Positions 24,748-33,505 of a DNA stretch of 64,000 bases are shown here, one piece after another (within the stretch, counting starts at the first letter, position 1; each line of letters begins with the position of its first letter). The position numbers and the translations under genes were made by a program. The notes under the pieces were generated by a model. That model ran no database searches. It saw only the letters and a list, made by a program, of their open reading frames with translations, and was not told the origin of the DNA. This DNA comes from Gemmatimonas sp. GTDB lineage: Bacteria; Gemmatimonadota; Gemmatimonadetes; Gemmatimonadales; Gemmatimonadaceae. The DNA is taken from assembly GCF_031426495.1 (NCBI RefSeq), contig NZ_JANPLK010000037.1, forward strand, positions 62,001 through 126,000, read 5' to 3'.

Positions 24748-25362
24748 TCAGTTGCCGATCAGCATAAGCAGCCAACTCACTGTCGAAACCCCCATCGAAC
24801 CGAGCGCCACGTTCCGGTGCTTACGGCGCGCGTTCAGGTCTTCCTCGGCATCGTCCGCGAGCTTGGTGCCGGCATAGGCAAAGCCGCCGCTGGCAGCGGT
24901 GAAGAGCACACTATGGATGATCCGGCGGGTGCGCCCATTGGGATCCTTTCGGCCTTCCCAGAGGTTCCACCCTCCGGTCACGGTGTTTGCGCCGAACAGG
25001 ATGGCGCTTCCCGTGGCCGCCGGCCCGTGCAGGTTGCGAGCCCATGACGGGGCGTCGGTGCCCTTCTCGAGCAGTTGGTCGCCGGAGAAGTACGACGCCG
25101 CGAACAACGGAATCATTCCCCAGCTAAGAATCTTGTGGATCCGCAGCCGGGTGGCGTACGCGTCGCTGTAGACGACGGCCTTCCGGCGAACCCGTGGCAC
25201 GGTATCCGCAGAGGCCATCGTCAACCCCACGGGCTGCGCCACCGTGGCCGCATGCGGCTGGCGCAGGGAGTCCAACGGAAACGGTACAGCAAGCGGCCCG
25301 GGCGTCACGGCGGCCTGCCATGCCATGAGAAAGCCAACCGCAACGTCGGTGATCGGGATCAT
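24748..25362 (-). CDS. Membrane protein with four helix-associated histidines, b561-like (putative)
   Basis: Encodes 204 residues. After a signal-like or helical N-terminus and a linker come four hydrophobic helices (about 77-94, 113-131, 150-166, 184-202). Each begins with a histidine: H76 (RIHKILSWG), H112 (NLHGPAATG), H150 (RIIHSVLFT) and H182 (RKHRNVALG). With alternating helix direction, H76 and H150 fall on one membrane face and H112 and H182 on the other. This is the arrangement that binds two b hemes in cytochrome b561. No family name can be assigned with confidence. It heads a minus-strand operon with another membrane protein and two Rieske proteins. Confidence 0.7.
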   Translation of the reverse strand: MIPITDVAVGFLMAWQAAVTPGPLAVPFPLDSLRQPHAATVAQPVGLTMASADTVPRVRRKAVVYSDAYATRLRIHKILSWGMIPLFAASYFSGDQLLEKGTDAPSWARNLHGPAATGSAILFGANTVTGGWNLWEGRKDPNGRTRRIIHSVLFTAASGGFAYAGTKLADDAEEDLNARRKHRNVALGSMGVSTVSWLLMLIGN

Positions 25363-25562
25363 GCAGGCGCTCCATTTGGATGACAGGATGAACTCGTAGA
25401 GCGAATCTATCCCGGCGTGATGAACGGTCGATGAACGGTGAACACCCGGGAGATCACCTTCCCCATTGCCCGCGAGTCGAATCCGTGCCGTCGCGCACTG
25501 AACGATCCGGAGGGACGGGCCGCGAGGCAGCCAAAGCGCCTCGAATTACATTCTCTAGACGC

Positions 25563-27806
25563 ATGCGCCGCCTTAAAGTATTCCCGATCTCTTTGCGTTC
25601 CTTCGCTATTCTCGCTTTCGCCGCAGCCGTTTGGCCGCTGCGGGCGAGCGCGCAGCGCATGTCCCGATGCGACGACGCACAGCGCGTACGCTCCGTGAAG
25701 TTTGCGGGCAGCCCGCGGTTTGATGCGATCACGCTCGCAGCCAGCATTGTCACACACGAGCCAGGACTCAAGACGCGCTGGTTTCGCATCGGCACCGCGC
25801 CGTGCCTCGACTCGCTCGAGCTCCGGCGCGATGCCCTGCGACTGGCGGTGATGCACCGGCAGGTCGGCTGGTTTCAGGCGTCGGTTATCCCGACCATCGA
25901 TCGTCGGCCGGACGGCGTGCGGCTGCTCTTTGCGATCAATCCGGGCCCCGAGGCAGTTCTCGACACCGTGCTGATCCAGGGGCTGCCCGAGGCCGCCGCT
26001 GGCAGGCGTGGTTTCGACGCGCCGCTACGCGCGCTCGAGAACAAGCGCTTCGACCGGACGCGCGTGGACACCACGATCGATCGGGTGGTGTCGCGCTTGC
26101 GCGACGCCGGGTACGCGCGAGCCGCCAGACCGCAGAGCAACGTCTCCATTGATTCCACCGCTGCCCTAGCCACACTCACCCTGACCTTTGTCCCCGGCCG
26201 CGTGGTATCGATCGGCACCGTGCAGATCGAAGTGCAGCCGCTCCGCGAGGGCAGTCCGCGCATCGACTCGGCCGATGTCGCACGACTGGTCGCAATTCGC
26301 CCGGGCGACCGTTTCCGGGCCAGCGCGATACTCGATGCGCAGCGCGATCTCTATCGGTCGGAAGCGTTCCGCTTGGTGCTGATCGATACGTTGACGCCAC
26401 TCGCCGGCACCCGCGACAGCGTGCTCGACCTGCGCGTCGCCGTGGCCGAAGCCCGGACCCGAGCCGCCCGCGTCGGACTCGGTTGGGCCACGCAGGACTG
26501 CATCCGCATGCAAGGGCGCGTCACCGACCGTGGCTTCCTTGGCGTCGGCCGACGGGTGGAACTCTCGGCGCGCGCCTCCAAGATCGGCGTGGGTACGCCG
26601 GCCGATTTCGCGCCCGCGCTCTGTTCCGGCGCGCTGCGTCAAGATCCGTTCAGTGAAAAGCTGAACTACTACGTGGGTTCCACGCTTTCCAACACGCGCC
26701 TCTTCGGCTGGCCCGTGCAGCCGGTGCTCACCGTGTACAGTGAGCGCCGTGGCGAGCCGTTCGCGTATCTGCGCGAGACGAGCGTCGGTGCGCTCGTCGA
26801 AGTCGCTCGGCAGTTCACCACACGGACCGCCGGTACCGCCGGCTTTCAATACGAGAACGGCAAGACGATCACCGATCCCGCCGTCTCGTGTGCCCGATTC
26901 GGGCAATGCCGCCCGGAAGACTTCGCCCTCTCGCTGTTCGGACGCAGCGTCGGCATTGTCAGCACGAGTGCGTCTCATGACCGGACCAACGACCCGGTGA
27001 ATCCATCGCGCGGATGGCGCGTGCGGGGTGATGTGCGCGCTGGTGAAACGTTCTCGCAGCTCGTCAAATCGCTCACGTTCTATCGCGGAACGGGCGAAGC
27101 TGCCACGTACTTCCGCTTCGCCGGCGGCGTGATCGGCACGCGGATCCAGATGTCGCGCGCCTTCGCGCCCGGCGCTGAACTGGTCGACGGCTCACCGCTC
27201 ATTCCGCAGCAGGAGCGCATCTTCGCGGGCGGACAGAGTTCGGTGCGGGGCTACCAGCAGAATCTGCTCGGTCCGCTGGTGTACGTGGTCTCGGGGGCGA
27301 ATGTCATCGACACGGTCGGCGCCAATGGTGAGCGGGTGGTCGTGGTGAAAGATGGCGCCCGATATGATCGCGCTGTGCCCCGCGGTGGCACGGCGATGGT
27401 CGTCGCGAATCTCGAGTGGCGCCGCGGCTTCCGCTTCATTGCCGAGCAGCTGCAGTTTGCCGCCTTCGTCGATGCTGGCAATGTCTGGGAGACGCAGTCC
27501 GAGGGTTTTCGTTGGGGTAACCTGCGCGCCACGCCCGGTCTCGGTCTTCGCGTCGTGACGCCGCTGGGCCCCTTCCGCGTGGACGTCGGCTATCAGCCGT
27601 ACGAACCACGCGAGGGGCGAGCGCTGTTCTTCACCTCTGGCGACAACAAGGGGACGACCGGCGAGATCCTGTGTGCGAGCCCGCGCGATATCAGCGATCC
27701 CCGCGCGATCGATATCTTCGACTGTCCGAGTACGTACCGTCCGCCCACCGGCCGCGGCGTGCTGTCGCGCCTCACGTTCCACTTCGGCCTCGGACAGGCG
27801 TTCTGA
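25563..27806 (+). CDS. TamA/BamA-like outer membrane assembly protein
   Basis: Encodes 747 residues from the ATG at 25563, which gives a signal peptide ending ASAQ; the frame is open upstream to 25431 without homology. The periplasmic part (about 30-300) contains POTRA-type beta-alpha-alpha-beta repeats, with cores such as RVRSVKFAGSPRFDA and ending in DLYRSEAFRLV. The 16-strand barrel (surface-antigen domain, about 310-747) contains FAGGQSSVRGYQQNLLGP, matching the conserved (V)RGY motif of loop 6, and an aromatic C-terminus (FHFGLGQAF). It directly precedes and overlaps the TamB-like gene (TGATG), supporting a TamA role over BamA. The pair moves proteins or lipids to the outer membrane. Confidence 0.93.
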   Translation: MRRLKVFPISLRSFAILAFAAAVWPLRASAQRMSRCDDAQRVRSVKFAGSPRFDAITLAASIVTHEPGLKTRWFRIGTAPCLDSLELRRDALRLAVMHRQVGWFQASVIPTIDRRPDGVRLLFAINPGPEAVLDTVLIQGLPEAAAGRRGFDAPLRALENKRFDRTRVDTTIDRVVSRLRDAGYARAARPQSNVSIDSTAALATLTLTFVPGRVVSIGTVQIEVQPLREGSPRIDSADVARLVAIRPGDRFRASAILDAQRDLYRSEAFRLVLIDTLTPLAGTRDSVLDLRVAVAEARTRAARVGLGWATQDCIRMQGRVTDRGFLGVGRRVELSARASKIGVGTPADFAPALCSGALRQDPFSEKLNYYVGSTLSNTRLFGWPVQPVLTVYSERRGEPFAYLRETSVGALVEVARQFTTRTAGTAGFQYENGKTITDPAVSCARFGQCRPEDFALSLFGRSVGIVSTSASHDRTNDPVNPSRGWRVRGDVRAGETFSQLVKSLTFYRGTGEAATYFRFAGGVIGTRIQMSRAFAPGAELVDGSPLIPQQERIFAGGQSSVRGYQQNLLGPLVYVVSGANVIDTVGANGERVVVVKDGARYDRAVPRGGTAMVVANLEWRRGFRFIAEQLQFAAFVDAGNVWETQSEGFRWGNLRATPGLGLRVVTPLGPFRVDVGYQPYEPREGRALFFTSGDNKGTTGEILCASPRDISDPRAIDIFDCPSTYRPPTGRGVLSRLTFHFGLGQAF

Positions 27807-30800
27807 TGGCGGCGTCAGACGCTAACGGCGCGACCGAAACGGTGCCCGCCATGTCATCGCGCCAGCGGCGCTTCTGGTGGGCGGCCGCCATACTGCTCGG
27901 TGCGATGGGCGGCTTGGGGATCACTTACTACGTCGCGGTGAATACCGAGAGCGGTCGTCGGTGGCTGCTCAGCACCATGATCTCCAGCGTCAATGGATTG
28001 TTCGGCGGACGCGGTACGCTCCGCGTGGGCATCCTGCGCTCGATCAGTCCCACGCATATCGTGGCCGACAACGTGTCGCTGGTCGATACCGCCGGTGTGC
28101 CCGTGGTGTCGGCGCAGCATCTGGAAGGCACGATCGCGATCACCGATCTGCTCGACAAGGCGATTCACATTCAGAGCCTAGCGGTTCGCGGACTCCGTCT
28201 CGATCTCAAGCGGGACGAGAAAGGGCCGTGGAACATCGCGTACATCATTTCGGGTGACACCGTCAAGAAGACGCCGCGTGCCACGCCCGGCTTTGGCGAT
28301 GACATTCGCGTGGACTCGTTGATGGTCGACGGCGGACGTATTGCGACCATCTCGCCATGGGCTCCGCATCCCGTCTTCATGGGTGCGGCCCGCGACAGCG
28401 TGATCGCCGTCAAGGACAGCCTGCACGATATCGTGCGCACGACCAACGGTACGTACTTCGAGCGTCGGCTCGTGGTGCTGGAACGGGTACGCGCCCGCGA
28501 CGCGATCATTGTCGATGTCGAGAAGCGACCAGCGTCGATGCAGATCGATACCCTGAGCGGCGTCATCTCCGATCCACCGATTCGTATCGCGCAGGCTGCC
28601 GGCGCCCTCCGTTGGACGGGCGACTCGCTGCAGTTCAACCTCGGCGATGTGCGCCTGCCGGCATCGACCGGTACCGCCGTTGGCACCATCGATTGGCACA
28701 ACCCCGGTCCGCTGCGCTACGACGTGGTCATCAAAACCAACGCCGGTCTCACCGACCTCCAGTGGATCTGGGACGTCCTGCCCTCAGACGGACGAGGATC
28801 CGCGACGGTGCGCATGCGCACGCTGGCGAATCCCGATGACGTCGAGTTTGCGTTGTCCGCGCTGGATGTGAAGAGCGGCGCGTCGCGCATCACTGGCGGC
28901 ATCGACATCGTGCTGAAACCGGCGCAAATGCTCCTGCAGCGGGTCGACCTCGCATTTGTGCCGCTGCAGAGCGACCTGCTGCGTCGCATCAGCTACGACG
29001 CGCTGCCCCCGGAGATTCGCGGCACGTTCACGGGAACGCTTTTGGCACGCGATGGTGGGCCGCTCACGGCCTTCAAGATGGATCGGCTCGACGCGCGCTT
29101 TGCCGACGCGCTCGTGCCGGGCGGCGCCGTCTCCAGCGCGATCCTCCGCGGCACGGTCGCGATCGGGGAACGCCCGCGCGCCTGGGGAATGACACTCGAT
29201 GACGCACGGGTGGATTTGCGGTCGATTCGTGCGCTGTCGCCGGCGCTCATTCCCGAGATGCCGGCCATCGATGGCATCCTCACCGCGCGTGGCGTGATCC
29301 GCTCGGCCGACCTCGACGCGGTCGATCTCACCAACATCGGGCTCACGTGGACCGACGCGGTGGGCAACGTGTCGACCATCCGCGGCGAGCTTCGTGCGCA
29401 ATACGCCGGCGCGAATGCGAACGCGCCATTGGTGCATGCCGTATTGCAGCTCGATCCGCTGTCGATGCGTGCGCTGGCGCGGATTGACACCACACTACCC
29501 CTTCGCGGCGCGATCTCCGGGCGGGTCACGCTCGACGGCCGCACCGACGCGATGCGCTGGACGGCGGCCCTTCGCGCATCCGACGGTAGCGGCGCGGTGG
29601 CCGCAAAGAGCGCGAATGCGGACGGTAGTGCGGTCACCATGCAAGGCACGGCGGCGCTCACGCCGTCCACCTGGCAGCTCACTGCCAACGGTGCGCTCAA
29701 TCAGTTCGATCTGCGCGCCTGGATGGGGCGGGCTGCCGTGCCGTCCACCGCCATCGACGGGACGGTCTCACTGTCGGCGCAAGGGCCGCGCACGGCGGCC
29801 GGTGCGCCCGCCACCGACAGCGTGAGTCGCTCACGGATTTCGGGCAGCGTGGTGGCCGACTGGAAGCAGACGGCGGCCGATGATCGCCCCGCGTTCGATC
29901 TGCTCGGTAGCGTATCGCTCGGGGCCGAGCGATTGAAGGTCGATTCCGCCACGGCCCACATCGGTGGCGTGACGTTCGACGCGCGCGGCGCGTTGGCGCG
30001 CGATTCGATGCAGGTGGATACGCTCACGCTGTCGGCGCGCGCCGACTCCCTGGGCGCCGTTCGCGCGCAGCTGGGTCGGCTTGCCGCCATGATGCAATCG
30101 GTTGATAGCAGCACCGCCACGTCGCTGCGCAATCTCGCGGCCGATACGCTCGAAGGCGACCTCTCGCTCTCCGGCTACCTCTTCGGAAGCTTGACGGATG
30201 CCGGTGCCACCGCCGCCATCGGCGCGCGCGCCATGCAGGTCGGCGCGATCCGCGTCGGACGTGTGTTCGGCTCGGCCAAGGCCGATCACGTTTTCACACG
30301 TCCCGCATTCGAGGGCGCCGCCACCGCCGACGACATCGACGGCCTCGGCGCAATCCGTTTGCAGACCGTCGGATTTCGCGTCGAGCAGGCGAACGCGGAC
30401 AGCGGCTTGCTGGTCCTCGATGTCAGCTCGCAGACCGAGGCTCATCTCCTGGCCCGCGGGGTGTACACGCGATCGCCGTCGCAAGTCGCCGTCGCCCTCG
30501 ATTCGCTGCGTCTGTCGTATGCTGATGTCGTGTGGCGCACCGCGAAGCCGATTACGTTCAAGCAGGACTCGTCCGGTTTTTACCTCTTCCCGCTCGAGCT
30601 ACGCTCGAACTCGACCGGTGTGCTCACCGCCGCCGCGGATGTGCCGAAGAACAGCAATATCTCCGGCTCGGTCCGACTCGAGCAGTTCCCGGTGGGTGAG
30701 ATTGCGGCGCTTCTCGCGGGCACGCCTACGTTCGCGGGGACACTGAGCGGGACGGCGGAGCTCACCGGCACGCGACCAATGCCGTTGCTGTCGTGGACGC

Positions 30801-32446
30801 TGCGCGGCGACTCGCTCGGGATCCAGGGTTTCCGCCTCCCCTCGATCAATTCCACTGGACGCTACGCCGACCGCTCGCTCCTCGCCTCGGCGGTCCTCAC
30901 GGATTCGCTCGGCGGAGCGCTGCGGGCCGAAGCGCGCGTGCCCATCGATCTCGCCATCGCGTCGGTCGAGAAGCGTCTCCTGTCGGATCAGGTCGATGCC
31001 AAGATCACGGCCGACTCGCTGCGACTCGATGGACTCCCGCTTTCTATCGACGGCGTGCAACGGTTGCGAGGGCGGGTGTCAGGGCAGCTCGCGCTGAGCG
31101 GCAACATGGACCGACCGGTCGCGCGCGGCGCCATGACGGCCGATGGCGTTGGTGCATTCTTCCGTGATCTCAACATCGAGCCTACCGACGGCCGCGTCGT
31201 GCTGCGCGCCGCCGAAGACTCGCTCATTCTTGAAACGCTGCGTATCCGCAGCGGCGGCGCGCTCGATACCATCGGTGCGTCGGGCACGTTGCGCTTTCAC
31301 GCCGGCGAACCGTCGACCGTGGCGCTCAAGGTCTCGGCCAACAACGCCGTGCTCTCCCGGCAGCGTGATGGAACGGATCTCGACCTCAGTGGCAACCTGA
31401 CGTTGGTCGGACCGCTCAAACGGCCGACGCTCAGTGGCGCCATCTTCGTGCCGCGCGCAAATCTCGTGTTCGATCCCCTAGGCGCCCGCAACGCGCTCGA
31501 TCTCTCCTCCGAAGCTGCCCGTGAATTGCTCGGCGCCGAGGAAGTACCCGTCGCCGAAACGGCAGCGCAGTCGCTCGCCGCGCTCGGCTCCTTCCTGAAT
31601 GTCGAGAACGCCCGCGTTGATCTTGGCAACGAAGTGTGGGTGCAGACGCCGGAGTCGCGGGTGAAAGTCTCCGGTGGTCTGTCGATCGCCATGAGTGGTG
31701 ATCGCCTCGCGCTTGAAGGCGAGCTCAATGCGAACCGTGGCCAGTACCGCCTTGATCTCGGTGTGGTGAGTCGCAGTTTCACGGTGGACTCGGGACGTGT
31801 TCGCTTTTTCGGTAGCAGTGCGATCGCACCGACGCTCGACATCAGCGCGACGAATACCGTCCGTGTCTCTGGAGGCAGTGCGATCCCGGTGCGTGTCCAC
31901 ATTGGTGGCACGTATGACGTACCGGTGCTCACGCTCTCCAGCTCCGATCCGCTCTACGCCAGCGCGCCGGAATCGGAAATCATCTCGTTGCTGATCTTCG
32001 GGGCGCCGACGTTCGCGCTCGATGGTGCGGGGCAGAGCACCGTGCGTGCGGTGACCGGCGTGTTGCTGCCGTCGGTCGGCGGCGCCGTCGAAGGCGCGCT
32101 GCAACGATTCTTCCCTGGCATCAACACGATCCAGGTGACCACCGCTGGCGGTCAGTCGCAGCAGGATCTTTCGGCGCTGTCGCTATTCGACAATCTCAGC
32201 ATCAGCGCCGGCAAGCAGATCGGTGAGCGCACGTTCCTGCGCGCAAACACGGGGGTCTGCCGTGGCGGGGCTGCCTCTACACGTTCCTCGCTCTGGATTG
32301 GGCTCTCGGCCGAGTATCGCATCACTCGCAATCTCTCCGGGCAGGTAGGTATGGATCCTGGCTCCGCCCCCTGCACCCAGCTCGGAACGAACGGCTTCCC
32401 CCGCCTGCAGTTCGGCTTCGACCTATTCCGGGAATGGATCTTCTAG
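27806..32446 (+). CDS. tamB: TamB-like (AsmA/DUF490) inner-membrane-anchored bridge protein
   Basis: Encodes 1546 residues; the ATG at 27806 shares its first base with the TamA-like stop. One N-terminal transmembrane helix (about 20-42) is followed by a long beta-rich body typical of the AsmA-like groove proteins. The C-terminal TamB domain (about 1180-1546) contains NARVDLGNEVWVQTPESRVKVSG, LNANRGQYRLDLG and SESEIISLLIFG-like (APESEIISLLIFGAP) sequences that define DUF490. TamB spans the periplasm and works with TamA in outer-membrane assembly and phospholipid transport. Length is in the normal range (1200-1600). No frameshift seen across 4.6 kb. Confidence 0.93.
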   Translation: MAASDANGATETVPAMSSRQRRFWWAAAILLGAMGGLGITYYVAVNTESGRRWLLSTMISSVNGLFGGRGTLRVGILRSISPTHIVADNVSLVDTAGVPVVSAQHLEGTIAITDLLDKAIHIQSLAVRGLRLDLKRDEKGPWNIAYIISGDTVKKTPRATPGFGDDIRVDSLMVDGGRIATISPWAPHPVFMGAARDSVIAVKDSLHDIVRTTNGTYFERRLVVLERVRARDAIIVDVEKRPASMQIDTLSGVISDPPIRIAQAAGALRWTGDSLQFNLGDVRLPASTGTAVGTIDWHNPGPLRYDVVIKTNAGLTDLQWIWDVLPSDGRGSATVRMRTLANPDDVEFALSALDVKSGASRITGGIDIVLKPAQMLLQRVDLAFVPLQSDLLRRISYDALPPEIRGTFTGTLLARDGGPLTAFKMDRLDARFADALVPGGAVSSAILRGTVAIGERPRAWGMTLDDARVDLRSIRALSPALIPEMPAIDGILTARGVIRSADLDAVDLTNIGLTWTDAVGNVSTIRGELRAQYAGANANAPLVHAVLQLDPLSMRALARIDTTLPLRGAISGRVTLDGRTDAMRWTAALRASDGSGAVAAKSANADGSAVTMQGTAALTPSTWQLTANGALNQFDLRAWMGRAAVPSTAIDGTVSLSAQGPRTAAGAPATDSVSRSRISGSVVADWKQTAADDRPAFDLLGSVSLGAERLKVDSATAHIGGVTFDARGALARDSMQVDTLTLSARADSLGAVRAQLGRLAAMMQSVDSSTATSLRNLAADTLEGDLSLSGYLFGSLTDAGATAAIGARAMQVGAIRVGRVFGSAKADHVFTRPAFEGAATADDIDGLGAIRLQTVGFRVEQANADSGLLVLDVSSQTEAHLLARGVYTRSPSQVAVALDSLRLSYADVVWRTAKPITFKQDSSGFYLFPLELRSNSTGVLTAAADVPKNSNISGSVRLEQFPVGEIAALLAGTPTFAGTLSGTAELTGTRPMPLLSWTLRGDSLGIQGFRLPSINSTGRYADRSLLASAVLTDSLGGALRAEARVPIDLAIASVEKRLLSDQVDAKITADSLRLDGLPLSIDGVQRLRGRVSGQLALSGNMDRPVARGAMTADGVGAFFRDLNIEPTDGRVVLRAAEDSLILETLRIRSGGALDTIGASGTLRFHAGEPSTVALKVSANNAVLSRQRDGTDLDLSGNLTLVGPLKRPTLSGAIFVPRANLVFDPLGARNALDLSSEAARELLGAEEVPVAETAAQSLAALGSFLNVENARVDLGNEVWVQTPESRVKVSGGLSIAMSGDRLALEGELNANRGQYRLDLGVVSRSFTVDSGRVRFFGSSAIAPTLDISATNTVRVSGGSAIPVRVHIGGTYDVPVLTLSSSDPLYASAPESEIISLLIFGAPTFALDGAGQSTVRAVTGVLLPSVGGAVEGALQRFFPGINTIQVTTAGGQSQQDLSALSLFDNLSISAGKQIGERTFLRANTGVCRGGAASTRSSLWIGLSAEYRITRNLSGQVGMDPGSAPCTQLGTNGFPRLQFGFDLFREWIF

Positions 32447-32448
32447 GT

Positions 32449-32475
32449 CTCGCATTTTACGGTAGAGCTCGCATT
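32449..32475. repeat. Direct repeat at the tamB 3' end
   Basis: CTCGCATT occurs at 32449-32456 and 32468-32475, 19 bases apart, immediately after the tamB stop. It could be an upstream activator site for the sigma-54 promoter at 32621, about 150 bases away, or chance. Confidence 0.2.
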
Positions 32476-32506
32476 GTGGGATATCTGTGTGGTAGCTCCG
32501 CCGCGC

Positions 32507-32525
32507 CGAGCACCGGCGGTGCTCG
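32507..32525. promoter_or_regulatory. Inverted repeat, possible activator site or terminator
   Basis: CGAGCACC-GGC-GGTGCTCG is a perfect inverted repeat with 8-bp arms, about 96 bases upstream of the -24 element. Sigma-54 activators usually bind palindromes 80-200 bases upstream. No U tract follows, which makes a terminator for tamB less likely but not excluded. Confidence 0.4.
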
Positions 32526-32620
32526 TACTGAGGGGTGATTGGAAAACGGAAAGCGTTGTGCGGCAATAGATTGCAATAGTATAGCTCGCCAAATGTGGTG
32601 AGTGACGCAGGACACAATTG

Positions 32621-32636
32621 TGGCATCATGGTTGCC
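32621..32636 (+). promoter_or_regulatory. Sigma-54 (RpoN) -24/-12 promoter
   Basis: TGGCAT-CATGG-TTGCC matches the sigma-54 consensus TGGCAC-N5-TTGCW. The essential GG (32622-32623) and GC (32634-32635) are separated by exactly 10 bases. A start site would fall near 32647, about 35 bases before the PEP-CTERM start codon. PEP-CTERM genes in several bacteria are known to be RpoN/PrsR dependent. Confidence 0.75.
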
Positions 32637-32681
32637 TATTCATGAGGATGTCCAACTTCGAGTCCTCTTTCGCAAGGCCCA

Positions 32682-33410
32682 ATGACTATCCGACGTCGTA
32701 CCGCTCCGCTGATGGCCACATTCCTGTTTGCTGCGTCGCTGGCTGTGCCGGCATCGCTCGCCGCGCAGGCTCCGGTGCTCGGCACCGTTGATTTCAATGG
32801 CGACCTGTCGAGTAACGGCACCGTCGGCGGCTACGCCGTGTCGCCGTACCGGGGCGCGCTCACGGGATTCAATGCGCAGTTCGGCGTGGGCGGGGTGACG
32901 CCGCTCGACAACGCAATCATCTGGTGTGTCGACTTCCGTAACTGGGCGAACTCCAGCGCCGACAGCTACTTCTCGACGGCCTTCACGACCAACAGCGGCG
33001 GCATCGTCGGGAACGGCGATTTCTCGAAGACCCGTCGGAACAGTCAAGCCGACTACATGAAGGCCGCCTGGCTCATCGAGCACTACGATGCGACGGCGGC
33101 GATTTCCGGTGCAGGGCTCTTCAACGCCGAGAACATCCAGGGCACCATCTGGAACATGTTCGGCGGCACGTTCGACGGCACCGGCGATTTCTACACGCTC
33201 ACGCTTCCAACGACCATCACGCTGACGCGGAACTGGTTCGTGCTCTCGGATGACAACGTGGACGGCGAGGCGTCGAGCCAGGAATACCTCACCTACACGA
33301 CGGCGTCGCCGTCCACGACCTCCGTGGTTCCGGAGCCTTCAACCTACGCGCTCATGGGCGCCGGCTTGCTGGCCTTGGGTGTCGCTTCGCGCCGTCGCAA
33401 GCGCAGCTGA
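32682..33410 (+). CDS. PEP-CTERM sorted exported protein with thioester-domain-like motifs
   Basis: Encodes 242 residues. A signal peptide (cleavage near SLAAQA) starts it. The C-terminus is a complete PEP-CTERM signal: VPEPSTYALMGAGLLALGVA then SRRRKRS, recognised by an exosortase that removes the tail in the inner membrane. The protein has a single cysteine, C82 in IIWCVDF, and a later IQGTIW (Q153, W157) preceded by MKAAWLIEHY. This Cys plus QxxIW plus AxWLI pattern resembles the internal Cys-Gln thioester domains of Gram-positive adhesins. A sigma-54 promoter lies upstream. No exosortase or polysaccharide genes are in the window. PEP-CTERM assignment is firm; the thioester idea is inference. 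Confidence 0.92.
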   Translation: MTIRRRTAPLMATFLFAASLAVPASLAAQAPVLGTVDFNGDLSSNGTVGGYAVSPYRGALTGFNAQFGVGGVTPLDNAIIWCVDFRNWANSSADSYFSTAFTTNSGGIVGNGDFSKTRRNSQADYMKAAWLIEHYDATAAISGAGLFNAENIQGTIWNMFGGTFDGTGDFYTLTLPTTITLTRNWFVLSDDNVDGEASSQEYLTYTTASPSTTSVVPEPSTYALMGAGLLALGVASRRRKRS

Positions 33411-33472
33411 AGAGAGCTGCCCGCAGTATGCGCTGGCCGTCCCACGAGGCCACGTCACGATAGACATTGCGC

Positions 33473-33505
33473 ATCCCCCGTCTGGTCATCGCACCGACGG
33501 GGGAT
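33473..33505. terminator. Bidirectional hairpin terminator
   Basis: ATCCCCCGTC (33473-33482) pairs perfectly with GACGGGGGAT (33496-33505) around a 13-base loop. It lies between the convergent PEP-CTERM gene and ABC1 kinase gene; its right arm is inside the last codons of the latter. A TTG-rich rather than U-rich tail follows. Confidence 0.65.
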
